DNA from: Ruminococcus sp.
Lineage (GTDB): Bacteria; Bacillota; Clostridia; Oscillospirales; Ruminococcaceae
DNA: 39,347 nt
Direction of reading: 5' to 3'
NCBI RefSeq assembly: GCF_024691275.1
Contig: NZ_JAILNU010000097.1
Span: forward strand, 1-39,347
Below, in pieces: positions 24,984-31,720 of this stretch. Made by a program: the position numbers and the translations under genes. The notes below the pieces were generated by a model. It did not search any database. It saw only the letters and a program-made list of their open reading frames with translations, and had not been told where the DNA came from. Every line of letters begins with the position of its first letter. Positions within the stretch are counted from its first letter, which is position 1.

Positions 24984-25541
24984 ATGATTTCAGCAGGAGA
25001 TTTCAGAAACGGCGTTACCTTTGAACTTGACGGACAGGTTGTTCAGGTCATTGAATTCCAGCACGTTAAGCCTGGTAAGGGCGCTGCTTTTGTAAGAACT
25101 AAATACAAGAACGTAATCACAGGTTCAGTTGTTGAAACTTCATTCAACCCAACTGCAAAGTTCCCAACAGCATTTGTTGAGAGAAAGGATATGCAGTACA
25201 GCTACAACGACGGTGAGCTTTACTACTTCATGGACCTTGAGACATATGAGCAGGTTCCGATCAGCGCATCTACACTTGGCGACAACTTCAAGTTCGTTAA
25301 GGAAGAGATGATCTGTAAGATCCTTTCATACAAGGGCAACGTATTCGGCGTTGAGCCGCCTAACTTTGTAGAGCTCAAGGTTACACAGACTGACCCCGGC
25401 TTCAAGGGCGATACAGCTACAAACGCTACAAAGCCTGCTACACTTGAGACAGGTGCAGAGATCAAGGTTCCGCTCTTCATCGACGAAGGCGAGATCATTC
25501 AGGTTGATACAAGAACGGGCGAGTATATGTCAAGAGCATAA
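24984..25541 (+). CDS. efp: Elongation factor P
   Basis: EF-P rescues ribosomes stalled at consecutive prolines. The 185-residue protein has the three beta-barrel domains of the family. The N-terminal loop [16 protein letters not shown] contains the conserved lysine region that is modified in some bacteria, and the C-terminal signature [19 protein letters not shown] is intact. CGGAGG precedes ATG 24984. It has its own promoter after the M24 peptidase, giving independent high-level expression, and is followed by the acidic zinc-ribbon protein 45 nt later with no terminator between. Confidence 0.98.
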   Translation: MISAGDFRNGVTFELDGQVVQVIEFQHVKPGKGAAFVRTKYKNVITGSVVETSFNPTAKFPTAFVERKDMQYSYNDGELYYFMDLETYEQVPISASTLGDNFKFVKEEMICKILSYKGNVFGVEPPNFVELKVTQTDPGFKGDTATNATKPATLETGAEIKVPLFIDEGEIIQVDTRTGEYMSRA

Positions 25542-25586
25542 GCTTTTGCCGTTTTACAGTACATTATTTGAGAGGAGGAGCTTATT

Positions 25587-26081
25587 ATGAAGCTTACCGA
25601 GAAAATGTCATATTTAAAGGGTCTTATCGACGGTCTTGAGATCGACACTTCCACTAAGGAGGGAAAGGCTCTTATCCAGATGTCCGATGTAATGTCTGAG
25701 CTTGTTCTTTACGTTGAAGACCTTCAGTCACAGATCAACGAGCTTACAGAGCTTTGCGATATTCTTGATGAAGATCTCGGTGCAGTCGAGGACGATTTCT
25801 ATGAGGACTACGACTGTGACGAGTGCGACGGCGATTGCGATGAGTGCGACGACGATGATGACGATTGGGACGATGATGACGACTTCGATTTTGATGAAGA
25901 CGATGATGAGCTTTATGAGATCACTTGTCCAAGCTGCGGAGATACGATCCTTCTTGACGAGGGCATGATCGAGGAAGGTTCTATTAATTGTCCTAATTGT
26001 GATGAGCTTCTTGAATTCGATTACGATGACCTTACTATCGAGGATTTCGAGAATAAGGACGAAGCTCCCGAAAATAAATAA
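25587..26081 (+). CDS. Acidic CD1247-like zinc-ribbon protein
   Basis: A 164-residue protein of the clostridial CD1247 N-terminal-domain type, function unknown. Residues 1-~65 form a helical, probably coiled-coil domain (MKLTEKMSYLKGLIDGLEID onward). Residues ~66-109 are an extreme Asp/Glu run with four interspersed cysteines (C77, C80, C84, C87). A zinc ribbon follows with C114-x2-C117 and C135-x2-C138. GAGGAGG precedes ATG 25587. The gene is co-transcribed with efp and ended by a strong terminator. The acidic segment could mimic nucleic acid, and the ribbon could bind a translation or transcription component; both are guesses. Confidence 0.85.
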   Translation: MKLTEKMSYLKGLIDGLEIDTSTKEGKALIQMSDVMSELVLYVEDLQSQINELTELCDILDEDLGAVEDDFYEDYDCDECDGDCDECDDDDDDWDDDDDFDFDEDDDELYEITCPSCGDTILLDEGMIEEGSINCPNCDELLEFDYDDLTIEDFENKDEAPENK

Positions 26082-26100
26082 TTGATAGAATAACATTCAG

Positions 26101-26137
26101 AAAGCTGCGAACAGAGTGATCTTTTCGCAGCTTTTTT
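26101..26137 (+). terminator. Intrinsic terminator after the CD1247-like gene
   Basis: AAAGCTGCGA (26101-26110) pairs perfectly with TCGCAGCTTT (26125-26134), followed by further Ts. Ends the efp transcript and isolates the ECF sigma module. Confidence 0.9.
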
Positions 26138-26164
26138 ATTTTCTGAAAAAAATTTTTGAAATTC

Positions 26165-26193
26165 TGTAACGAAAGTTATGTAGCATAGTCTTA
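26165..26193 (+). promoter_or_regulatory. Candidate ECF sigma autoregulatory promoter
   Basis: TGTAAC (26165-26170), a 16-nt spacer and AGTCTTA (26187-26193). ECF promoters of Firmicutes typically have an AAC-containing -35 and a CGT-type -10 at 16-17 nt. It lies 22 nt before the sigma gene start, as expected for self-activation. Confidence 0.65.
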
Positions 26194-26214
26194 TAGTTGA
26201 AGGCGGTGAGAATC

Positions 26215-26703
26215 ATGGATCAGATCGAGGAGCTTTACAAAAACTATTTCCACGATGTATTCTTATATATACGGTCGCTGTCGGCTGACGAGCAGCTTGC
26301 CGAGGACATAACTCAGGAGACTTTTTTCAAGGCAATGAAGTCAGTGGACAGCTTCCGCGGAGACTGTGATATAAGGGTATGGCTGTGCCAGATAGCGAAG
26401 AATCTGTTGTTCACACACAGCAAAAAGAGAAAGCGGCTAACAAATGAAGAGATCCCCGAAACTGTTCCCGACACTTCCGCACCTATCGAGGATATGATAG
26501 CAGACACTCAGCAGTCAATGGAGATACACAAAGTGCTCCACACTCTGACGGAGCCGTATAAGGAAGTTTTCACACTGAGAGTGTTTGGTGAGCTGAGTTT
26601 CCGCCAGATAGGTGATATATTCGGTAAGACAGAGAGTTGGGCGCGTGTGACCTTCCACCGTGCAAAGCTGAAAATAATAGACGAACTGGAGGTACAGAAA
26701 TGA
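26215..26703 (+). CDS. ECF-type RNA polymerase sigma factor
   Basis: A 162-residue sigma-70 family factor with only regions 2 and 4, as in extracytoplasmic-function sigmas. Region 2 (about 5-75) has AEDITQETFFKAMKSVDSFRG and VWLCQIAKNLLFTH; region 4 (about 105-160) has YKEVFTLRVFGELSFRQIGD with the helix-turn-helix and WARVTFHRAK. ATG 26215 is preceded by AAGGCGGTGAG; the upstream TTG 26197 would overlap this site. Its stop overlaps the anti-sigma start (ATGA), the classic coupled arrangement. The inducing stress cannot be read from sequence; cell-envelope or peptide stress is usual for this type. Confidence 0.93.
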   Translation: MDQIEELYKNYFHDVFLYIRSLSADEQLAEDITQETFFKAMKSVDSFRGDCDIRVWLCQIAKNLLFTHSKKRKRLTNEEIPETVPDTSAPIEDMIADTQQSMEIHKVLHTLTEPYKEVFTLRVFGELSFRQIGDIFGKTESWARVTFHRAKLKIIDELEVQK

Positions 26704-27344
26704 GCAAAAAATGTAATATGATAAAAGACCTGCTGCCGCTGTATGCCGATGATGTTTGCAGCGACGAGAGCAGGAGAGAAGTCGAGGAGCATATCAGGCA
26801 GTGCCCTGAATGTAAAGGTGAGCTTGAAAAGCTTCGCAAAAACGTCACTGTAAGCCCTCAGAAGGACGCAGATGTACTTAAACGTATAAAAAGAAGGCTT
26901 CGCATAGAGAAGCTTGTGGTGGGGGTTATAGCGCTTGTGACGGTGCTTGTAATAGTGGCAGGCAGCGTAATGCTGCTGACGGATAAGCTTGTAAGCGTTG
27001 ATTATGAGGAGATCGTACATCATGATCCGATCTCTGTAGAGGTCGATGACAACGGAGATGCATGGCTCTTGTTTGATCCGGCAGATGCTGATATAATATC
27101 CACAGGTGTAGCTGATGAAAACGCCAATGTTTTCGGCGAAGATGATTTTGACAAGGAGAAAAAGAGCAGTTATCTTGTATTTTTTATGAAGCGAAAGATA
27201 ACGGACTTCGGACACGTAAACTACTGCAACAACAAAAAGGCGAGGTATCTGCTTTTCAATTCAGAGGAGCACCCTGAATTCAAGAATGTATTCTACTGGG
27301 ACGTAAACGATAAAGAAAAACACATTATATGGGAGCGTGGATAA
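26700..27344 (+). CDS. Zinc-finger anti-sigma factor, membrane anchored
   Basis: A 214-residue protein with an N-terminal zf-HC2 anti-sigma domain: C20 and the H31-x3-C35-x2-C38 zinc motif (EEHIRQCPECKGELEKL). A single transmembrane helix lies at about 72-93 (LVVGVIALVTVLVIVAGSVM), followed by a ~120-residue exterior domain of unknown fold with no obvious sensor motif. The cytoplasmic domain would hold the adjacent sigma factor inactive. The start ATG 26700 shares bases with the sigma stop; in-frame extension upstream reads sigma sequence in another frame. Release could be by regulated proteolysis or a redox/zinc change; neither is shown. Confidence 0.9.
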   Translation: MSKKCNMIKDLLPLYADDVCSDESRREVEEHIRQCPECKGELEKLRKNVTVSPQKDADVLKRIKRRLRIEKLVVGVIALVTVLVIVAGSVMLLTDKLVSVDYEEIVHHDPISVEVDDNGDAWLLFDPADADIISTGVADENANVFGEDDFDKEKKSSYLVFFMKRKITDFGHVNYCNNKKARYLLFNSEEHPEFKNVFYWDVNDKEKHIIWERG

Positions 27345-27345
27345 A

Positions 27346-27630
27346 ATGACTGAGAGAAAATTCAATATACCACTTATAATCATATCTATATTAGCACTTG
27401 CACTGGGATTATTCGGCTTTTCAGCTGAGAGCATACTGCTTGGAGTAATTACAATAATATTTTCGGTTAAGATACGCGAGAAGTACCTTATCAAGATACC
27501 GATAGCTATAAGCATCATAGCGATATTAGGTTCGGGACTTTTTCTCAGTTTCCTTATCTGGCAGGAAGTAAAGGGCATCGGCTCAACGAACTACTGGCTC
27601 ATGCGCCTTATCTTCGGCAAGATGAGATAA
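27346..27630 (+). CDS. Small membrane protein of the ECF sigma module
   Basis: A 94-residue hydrophobic protein of unknown family with two or three membrane segments: about 7-28 (FNIPLIIISILALALGLFGF), 27-41 (ESILLGVITIIFSV) and 50-70 (IPIAISIIAILGSGLFLSF). ATG 27346 lies 10 nt after GGAG and 1 nt past the anti-sigma stop; a GTG at 27337 in the same frame is too close to the site. As the last gene before a terminator it is part of the sigma/anti-sigma operon and may be a regulon product or a partner of the anti-sigma factor. Confidence 0.75.
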   Translation: MTERKFNIPLIIISILALALGLFGFSAESILLGVITIIFSVKIREKYLIKIPIAISIIAILGSGLFLSFLIWQEVKGIGSTNYWLMRLIFGKMR

Positions 27631-27638
27631 AAAATAGC

Positions 27639-27671
27639 CCCTCGGTATAAGCTTGGTGCTTATACCGAGGG
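27639..27671. terminator. Bidirectional terminator at the strand switch
   Basis: CCCTCGGTATAAGC (27639-27652), loop TTGGT, GCTTATACCGAGGG (27658-27671) is a perfect 14-bp stem. T-rich TTTAATTTT follows on the plus strand, and on the minus strand the stem is followed by CTATTTTTT. It lies between converging genes ending at 27630 and 27679 and probably serves both. Confidence 0.9.
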
Positions 27672-27678
27672 TTTAATT

Positions 27679-28062
27679 TTATACAGTAAGTTCTATCTGA
27701 TTTCCTTCAATTGCCACGATGCAGCTCTCGTAATAGCCGTCACCCGTCGTGCGCGGACCGCTGAGGACTTTGTACCCGTCAGCCCTGAGCCGAGCAGTAA
27801 GCTCGTCCACTTTTTCCTTGCTGCCGAGACTGAACGCGACGTGGATAAAGCCTGTCCTTGCAATATTATTCGAGAAGCTTTCCAGCTCGGGACGAGTCAT
27901 TATTTCAAGTCTTGCACCGTCGTCAAAGCTGAGAAAAAAAGATCGGAAATCGGTAGTTTTATTATGGTAGCCGCTGTTTGAAGCAGCTCCAAGGTACTTC
28001 ATGAAGAAGTCTCTTGCAGCTTCAAGGTCGTGGACGTACATTGCGATATGTTCGATCTTCAT
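27679..28062 (-). CDS. Glyoxalase / VOC-superfamily protein
   Basis: A 127-residue vicinal-oxygen-chelate fold protein. It begins MKIEHIAMYVHDLEAARDFF, has the repeated beta-alpha-beta-beta-beta units, and keeps the glyoxalase-type metal ligands: His5, the Glu in ARLEIMTRP, the His in FIHVAFSLG and the Glu in NQIELTV. The start is ATG at 28062, 4 nt past the ANTAR stop, with no clear ribosome binding site, so it is likely translationally coupled; longer in-frame starts read through the ANTAR gene. Methylglyoxal or another small ketone is a possible substrate; not defined. Confidence 0.85.
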   Translation of the reverse strand: MKIEHIAMYVHDLEAARDFFMKYLGAASNSGYHNKTTDFRSFFLSFDDGARLEIMTRPELESFSNNIARTGFIHVAFSLGSKEKVDELTARLRADGYKVLSGPRTTGDGYYESCIVAIEGNQIELTV

Positions 28063-28066
28063 AATA

Positions 28067-28636
28067 TTATTCGTACTGGGCAAGGATGCGAACAGCCACT
28101 TCAAGACGTGTCTGGCGGTTGTTCATTGCCTGTTTTTCGATATATTTGTGAGCTTGGGGTTCGGTGAATTTAAGATATTTCATGAGAGTAGTCTTAGCGC
28201 GATTTATAGTACGCATCTCCTCGATGCGGCTCATGATGTCAGAGCTTTCTCGTTTTACACCTGCCATACGTACTCTTGAAGCGAGTACAAGTCTTATAGT
28301 GCGCTGGAGCTCCTCCCTCGTAACGGGTCTTGCGAGGACATTGATACCGCTGTCTGAGACCCTGTCAGCGATATCGTCGGCAATATCGCCGCCGCAGATA
28401 AGAATTATACCTGCGGGAGTAGTCTCAGCGATCATTTCCGCAAGCTCCTGACCGAATTCATCGGGCAGTGGAGTATTTATTATGACCACTTCGGGTTCAG
28501 TGTCATTTTTCACGAGTCTTCTTGCTTCGCTGCAGCTTGAAGCGACAGCGGTTATTCCGCAGCCCTCAATGCGCAGCAGTTGCTCCGAAAGCTCGGAGAC
28601 ATCGCAGTTTGCAGAGACTATGATCGCTCTTTCCAT
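28067..28636 (-). CDS. ANTAR antiterminator with a degenerate receiver domain
   Basis: A 189-residue regulator. Residues 1-~120 fold like a response-regulator receiver, but the phospho-acceptor position after strand 3 (VVIINTPLPD) is Asn54, the N-terminal acidic pair is missing (IIVSANCD) and the conserved Lys is Arg103 (LARPVT). Residues ~135-187 are a full ANTAR RNA-binding domain: INRAKTTLMKYLKFTEPQAH and EVAVRILAQ. ANTAR proteins bind paired hexaloop hairpins and prevent terminator formation. The receiver changes argue against control by phosphorylation. It starts 8 nt after the GS-like gene and its stop lies 4 nt before the VOC gene, so the three are one operon. Confidence 0.92.
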   Translation of the reverse strand: MERAIIVSANCDVSELSEQLLRIEGCGITAVASSCSEARRLVKNDTEPEVVIINTPLPDEFGQELAEMIAETTPAGIILICGGDIADDIADRVSDSGINVLARPVTREELQRTIRLVLASRVRMAGVKRESSDIMSRIEEMRTINRAKTTLMKYLKFTEPQAHKYIEKQAMNNRQTRLEVAVRILAQYE

Positions 28637-28644
28637 TGATTACC

Positions 28645-29940
28645 TCACACGAATTTGAAATATGATTCTTCCTCGAATTTATCCTTGTCGCCTGCTTTTG
28701 AATAGTCTGCGATCTGGTCGTCGAGCTGCTCAAAGACGTTATTGCGTATCTCATCGGAAAGAGAATTTTTAACGAAATCACTTTCCTTAGCGATAGCAGC
28801 AGCTTCTTCGAGTGTAGACGGCAGAGGCTGAAGTACAGAGCTGTCAGAACCGCTGTGCATAGCGCTTTCAAACAGTGAACAATCCTTTGCCTGTATACCT
28901 TCTATACCTGCGGCGAGGATAAGCTTGAATACTATATACGGGTTGCAGCAGGCATCTGCGGAGCGTATTTCAATACGCGGAGAGATACCAACAGGTTTCG
29001 GAACTCTTATGAGCTGAGCGCAGTTTTCAGATGACCAGTTCACGTATTTAGGAGCGTAACCGATACCGAAGCGCTTATAGGAATTGGTAGTGCAGTTGAG
29101 GAAAGCGGTTATCTCGCGCATTTTGCTGAGAACGCCTGATATAAAGCATTTTCCCTCAGAGGACATACCGCTGTCATCGGTGTTGAAGATATAGTCTCCG
29201 CCTTTTTTAAGGCTTATAGAAATGCTGAGAGCGCTTCCGTGCTCGTGTGGGAGCGGCTTCGGCATAAATGAAGCGAAAAGACCGTTCTGCGCAGCAATGG
29301 ACTTAACAACTGTCTTGTAGTGTACCATGTTATCAGCAGCAGTAATAGGCTCACTTTCGCGGAACTCTATCTCGTTCTGGGCGGGACCGTGCTTATGACA
29401 AGAGCTCTTTGGATTCATTCCCATTTCTTCGAGGGAAAGGCATATCTCACGTCTTGCGTTCTCACATTTATCAAGAGGAGCAACGTCGAGGTAGCCTCCC
29501 TTATCGTGGGGGATCTTAGTAGGCTCACCGCGCTCGTCAAGTTCAAAGAGGTAGAATTCGCATTTTGTACCCATTTCGCAGGAATATCCGTCAAGGCGGA
29601 GCTTATTGATATAGTTTGTGAGCTCGCTGCGCATATCGCCTACGTAGTCGCTTCCGTCCATATTTTTAAGAGCGCAGAAGAAACGGACAACACGTCCCGA
29701 CTTAGGTCTCCACGGGAGAACGGAAAGAGTGGAGATATCGGGCACAAGGAGCAGATCCGAGCAGCCCTCGGCGATACATGAAGCGTCAAAGGGTATGCCG
29801 TATTCAAATGCTCTCGGCAGCTCGTTGGGCATTATAGCCACATTTTTGAGATTGCCGAACATATCGCAGAAAGTAAGTCTTATAAATTTAACGTCATTCT
29901 CTTCAACGAATTTCAGTATCTCTTTAGGAGAAAAGCTCAT
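28645..29940 (-). CDS. Glutamine-synthetase-like protein with degenerate active site
   Basis: A 431-residue protein clearly of the type I glutamine synthetase family (VKFIRLTFCDMFGNLKNV at the N-terminus, GGYLDVAPLD, FMPKPL, RIEIRS, NPY). Against canonical GSI enzymes the catalytic residues are changed: the GPExEFF motif reads GTKCEFY (first Glu to Lys126), HHEVAPGQHE reads CHKHGPAQNE (Glu to Lys183; Glu190 kept), GSGMH reads GSALS (metal-binding His to Ser239), the flap motif GYEAP reads GYAP (Glu absent) and the WSxxNRS Arg is Cys307. Two of three n2 metal ligands and one of three n1 ligands are lost. No stop or frameshift interrupts it. GGAGG at 29949-29953 serves ATG 29940. It may be a nitrogen sensor or a decoy subunit rather than an enzyme. 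Confidence 0.9.
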   Translation of the reverse strand: MSFSPKEILKFVEENDVKFIRLTFCDMFGNLKNVAIMPNELPRAFEYGIPFDASCIAEGCSDLLLVPDISTLSVLPWRPKSGRVVRFFCALKNMDGSDYVGDMRSELTNYINKLRLDGYSCEMGTKCEFYLFELDERGEPTKIPHDKGGYLDVAPLDKCENARREICLSLEEMGMNPKSSCHKHGPAQNEIEFRESEPITAADNMVHYKTVVKSIAAQNGLFASFMPKPLPHEHGSALSISISLKKGGDYIFNTDDSGMSSEGKCFISGVLSKMREITAFLNCTTNSYKRFGIGYAPKYVNWSSENCAQLIRVPKPVGISPRIEIRSADACCNPYIVFKLILAAGIEGIQAKDCSLFESAMHSGSDSSVLQPLPSTLEEAAAIAKESDFVKNSLSDEIRNNVFEQLDDQIADYSKAGDKDKFEEESYFKFV

Positions 29941-29958
29941 TGAAAGACCTCCAATTTT

Positions 29959-30007
29959 TTAGCCTTTAGCCCTTAGCTGTTAGCTATTAGAACTAAGAGC
30001 TAAGAAC
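29959..30007. repeat. Seven-copy heptanucleotide array
   Basis: Units at exact 7-nt period: TTAGCCT, TTAGCCC, TTAGCTG, TTAGCTA, TTAGAAC, TAAGAGC, TAAGAAC, starting at 29959, 29966, 29973, 29980, 29987, 29994 and 30001. It lies just upstream of the GS-like gene's ribosome binding site, thus in its mRNA leader or promoter region. Confidence 0.8.
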
Positions 30008-30010
30008 TAT

Positions 30011-30099
30011 GTAGGGGCTGCCTTTGGCAGTCCGCAAGTTACCTGATGTAGGGAACGCCGTCCTCGGCGTTACGTTAGTATGGGCGGATATTATCCGCC
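30011..30099. repeat. Three tandem small palindrome units
   Basis: Each unit has a short G-rich lead and a hairpin: CTGCC-TTT-GGCAG (30018-30030), AACGCCG-TCCT-CGGCGTT (30054-30071) and GGCGGATA-T-TATCCGCC (30083-30099). Leads GTAGGGG (30011) and GTAGGG (30048) are alike. The format resembles the short palindromic intergenic elements dispersed in clostridial genomes. Genome-wide copy number cannot be judged from one window. Confidence 0.65.
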
Positions 30100-30116
30100 G
30101 TTGAAAAAATTATTAT

Positions 30117-30551
30117 TCAGTTTTCCACAATATCAATAATATAATCCAATACCTCGTAGAAGTCTGAAAACATAAGACATTCTTCGCTTATATTATCATA
30201 ATCTTCATACTCATAGAAGATAAAGGACTCATATCTTGCGTCAAAGCATAAATGTTTTGAATTATAGAAGCCGAAGATAAGCAATTCCTCAGGAACATTC
30301 CCGTCTGAATAGTCATAGTTTATCCTGAACTCGTCATCTACATTAACGCTGTACAATTGGCAGTCTCCACCGAATAACTCAGCACCATTTGATAATTTCA
30401 GAAAGTCTTTATAAGACTCGGGGATAATTACATTGGCAGTTTTTTCAAAAGTCTCTATCTGAGAAGCAGTCGCCGGAGAAGAAAATTCGGACTGCATCCA
30501 GTTGTCTTGTATAGCTTTTATGCGTTCAATACGTTCTTCCATATCACACAT
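30117..30551 (-). CDS. SMI1/KNR4 (SUKH) family protein
   Basis: A 144-residue SUKH-superfamily protein. Visible features are the N-terminal helix, the conserved FEKTANVIIPESYKDFLKLS segment (the P-x-x-Y/F-x-x-F-L hallmark), NGAELFGG and an acidic C-terminus. SUKH proteins are frequently immunity proteins against contact-dependent or polymorphic toxins; others are of unknown role. No toxin gene is present near it. The start may be ATG 30551, overlapping the ychF stop, or ATG 30542 just after it; both are in frame and neither has a clear ribosome binding site. It probably rides on ychF transcription. The base composition is more AT-rich than its neighbours, consistent with acquisition. Confidence 0.85.
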   Translation of the reverse strand: MCDMEERIERIKAIQDNWMQSEFSSPATASQIETFEKTANVIIPESYKDFLKLSNGAELFGGDCQLYSVNVDDEFRINYDYSDGNVPEELLIFGFYNSKHLCFDARYESFIFYEYEDYDNISEECLMFSDFYEVLDYIIDIVEN

Positions 30552-31638
30552 TAAAGCGGAACAGAACTATATCTCCGTCCTGCATAACGTATTCCTTGCC
30601 CTCAAGGCGTACAAGTCCCTTTTCCTTTGCGGCAGCCATGCTTCCGCAGGCCATAAGGTCGTCGTAGGAGATGACCTCAGCACGGATAAAGCCCTTCTCG
30701 AAGTCGGTGTGTATCTTACCTGCCGCCTGAGGAGCCTTAGTGCCCTTAGTGATAGTCCATGCGCGGACTTCCTGCTTGCCTGCGGTAAGGTAGGAAATAA
30801 GACCGAGGAGGGAATAGCCTTCCTTGATGATACGGTTAAGACCTGATACCTCAAGACCCAGTTCGCTGAGGAACATAGCCTTGTCCTCGTCTCCCATGTC
30901 GGATATTTCAGCCTCTATCTGTGCGCAGATAGGGAGAACAGCGGAGTGCTCCTCAGCTGCGAGAGCGCATACTGCCTTATAGTTTTCATTTGTTTCGATA
31001 TTGTTTGTGAAGTCCTCCTCGCTGAGGTTAGCTGCGTATATGACGGGCTTTGCAGAGAGGAGAGGAGTTGACTTGATGATCTCTTTTTCATCGTCAGTGA
31101 AGTCGAAAGCTCTTGCGGACTTGCCGTTTTCGAGGTGAGCCTTCAGTCTTTCAAGGAACTCAGCCTCTGCAAGGTACTTCTTATCGCCCTTAGCAGCCTT
31201 TTTAGCGCGGTCGATACGTCTTTCTACCATTTCGATATCTGAGAAAATGAGTTCAAGATTGATAGTTTCGATATCGCGGAGAGGATTTATGCTTCCGTCA
31301 ACATGGATAATATTAGGGTCTTCAAAGCATCTTACAACGTGAACGATAGCGTCAACTTCGCGGATATCAGCGAGGAACTTGTTGCCGAGGCCCTCGCCCT
31401 TTGAAGCCCCCTTAACGAGACCTGCGATGTCAACGAATTCGAGAGTAGCAGGAGTGAACTTATCAGGCTCGTACATTTCAGCCAGCTTGTCCAGTCTCTC
31501 ATCGGGAACGGAAACGATGCCGACGTTCTTTTCGATAGTACAGAACGGATAGTTTGCAGATTCTGCACCTGCGTTAGTGAGTGCGTTGAAGAGAGTGCTT
31601 TTGCCTACATTAGGCAGACCAACCATACCAAGTTTCAT
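30544..31638 (-). CDS. ychF: Redox-regulated P-loop ATPase YchF
   Basis: A 364-residue Obg-related P-loop protein that hydrolyses ATP rather than GTP and associates with ribosomes. Motifs: P-loop GLPNVGKSTLFNALT at residues 6-20, EFVDIAGLVKGASKGEGLG, and YAANLSEEDF in place of the NKxD specificity motif, as expected for YchF; the C-terminal TGS-like domain ends EYVMQDGDIVLFRFNV. AAAGG lies upstream of ATG 31638. It is a near-universal housekeeping gene. The start of the SUKH gene overlaps its end, and a GC-rich hairpin separates it from the EAL gene upstream. Confidence 0.97.
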   Translation of the reverse strand: MKLGMVGLPNVGKSTLFNALTNAGAESANYPFCTIEKNVGIVSVPDERLDKLAEMYEPDKFTPATLEFVDIAGLVKGASKGEGLGNKFLADIREVDAIVHVVRCFEDPNIIHVDGSINPLRDIETINLELIFSDIEMVERRIDRAKKAAKGDKKYLAEAEFLERLKAHLENGKSARAFDFTDDEKEIIKSTPLLSAKPVIYAANLSEEDFTNNIETNENYKAVCALAAEEHSAVLPICAQIEAEISDMGDEDKAMFLSELGLEVSGLNRIIKEGYSLLGLISYLTAGKQEVRAWTITKGTKAPQAAGKIHTDFEKGFIRAEVISYDDLMACGSMAAAKEKGLVRLEGKEYVMQDGDIVLFRFNV

Positions 31639-31669
31639 ATTTTATTCTTACCTTTCGTATCATATATAT

Positions 31670-31689
31670 CCCCGCCGATAAAGGCGGGG
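31670..31689 (-). terminator. GC-rich hairpin after the EAL gene
   Basis: On the minus strand CCCCGCC, loop TTTATC, GGCGGGG form a perfect 7-bp GC stem between the EAL stop and ychF. The downstream sequence is AT-rich (ATATATATG) but lacks a real T run, so it may be a weak terminator or an RNA-stabilising end. Confidence 0.5.
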
Positions 31690-31720
31690 AAGGATTATCA
31701 TTTAAAGCCGCATGAGCGGG

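Noticed and set aside
29959..30099. CRISPR array
   Set aside because: Units are 7 nt and contiguous, or unlike palindromes; there are no spacers of constant length and no cas genes.
29941..30116. ANTAR-type twin hexaloop hairpins upstream of the GS-like gene
   Set aside because: The hairpins here have loops of 1-4 nt, not 6, and no terminator stem follows, so this operon does not show the usual ANTAR target.
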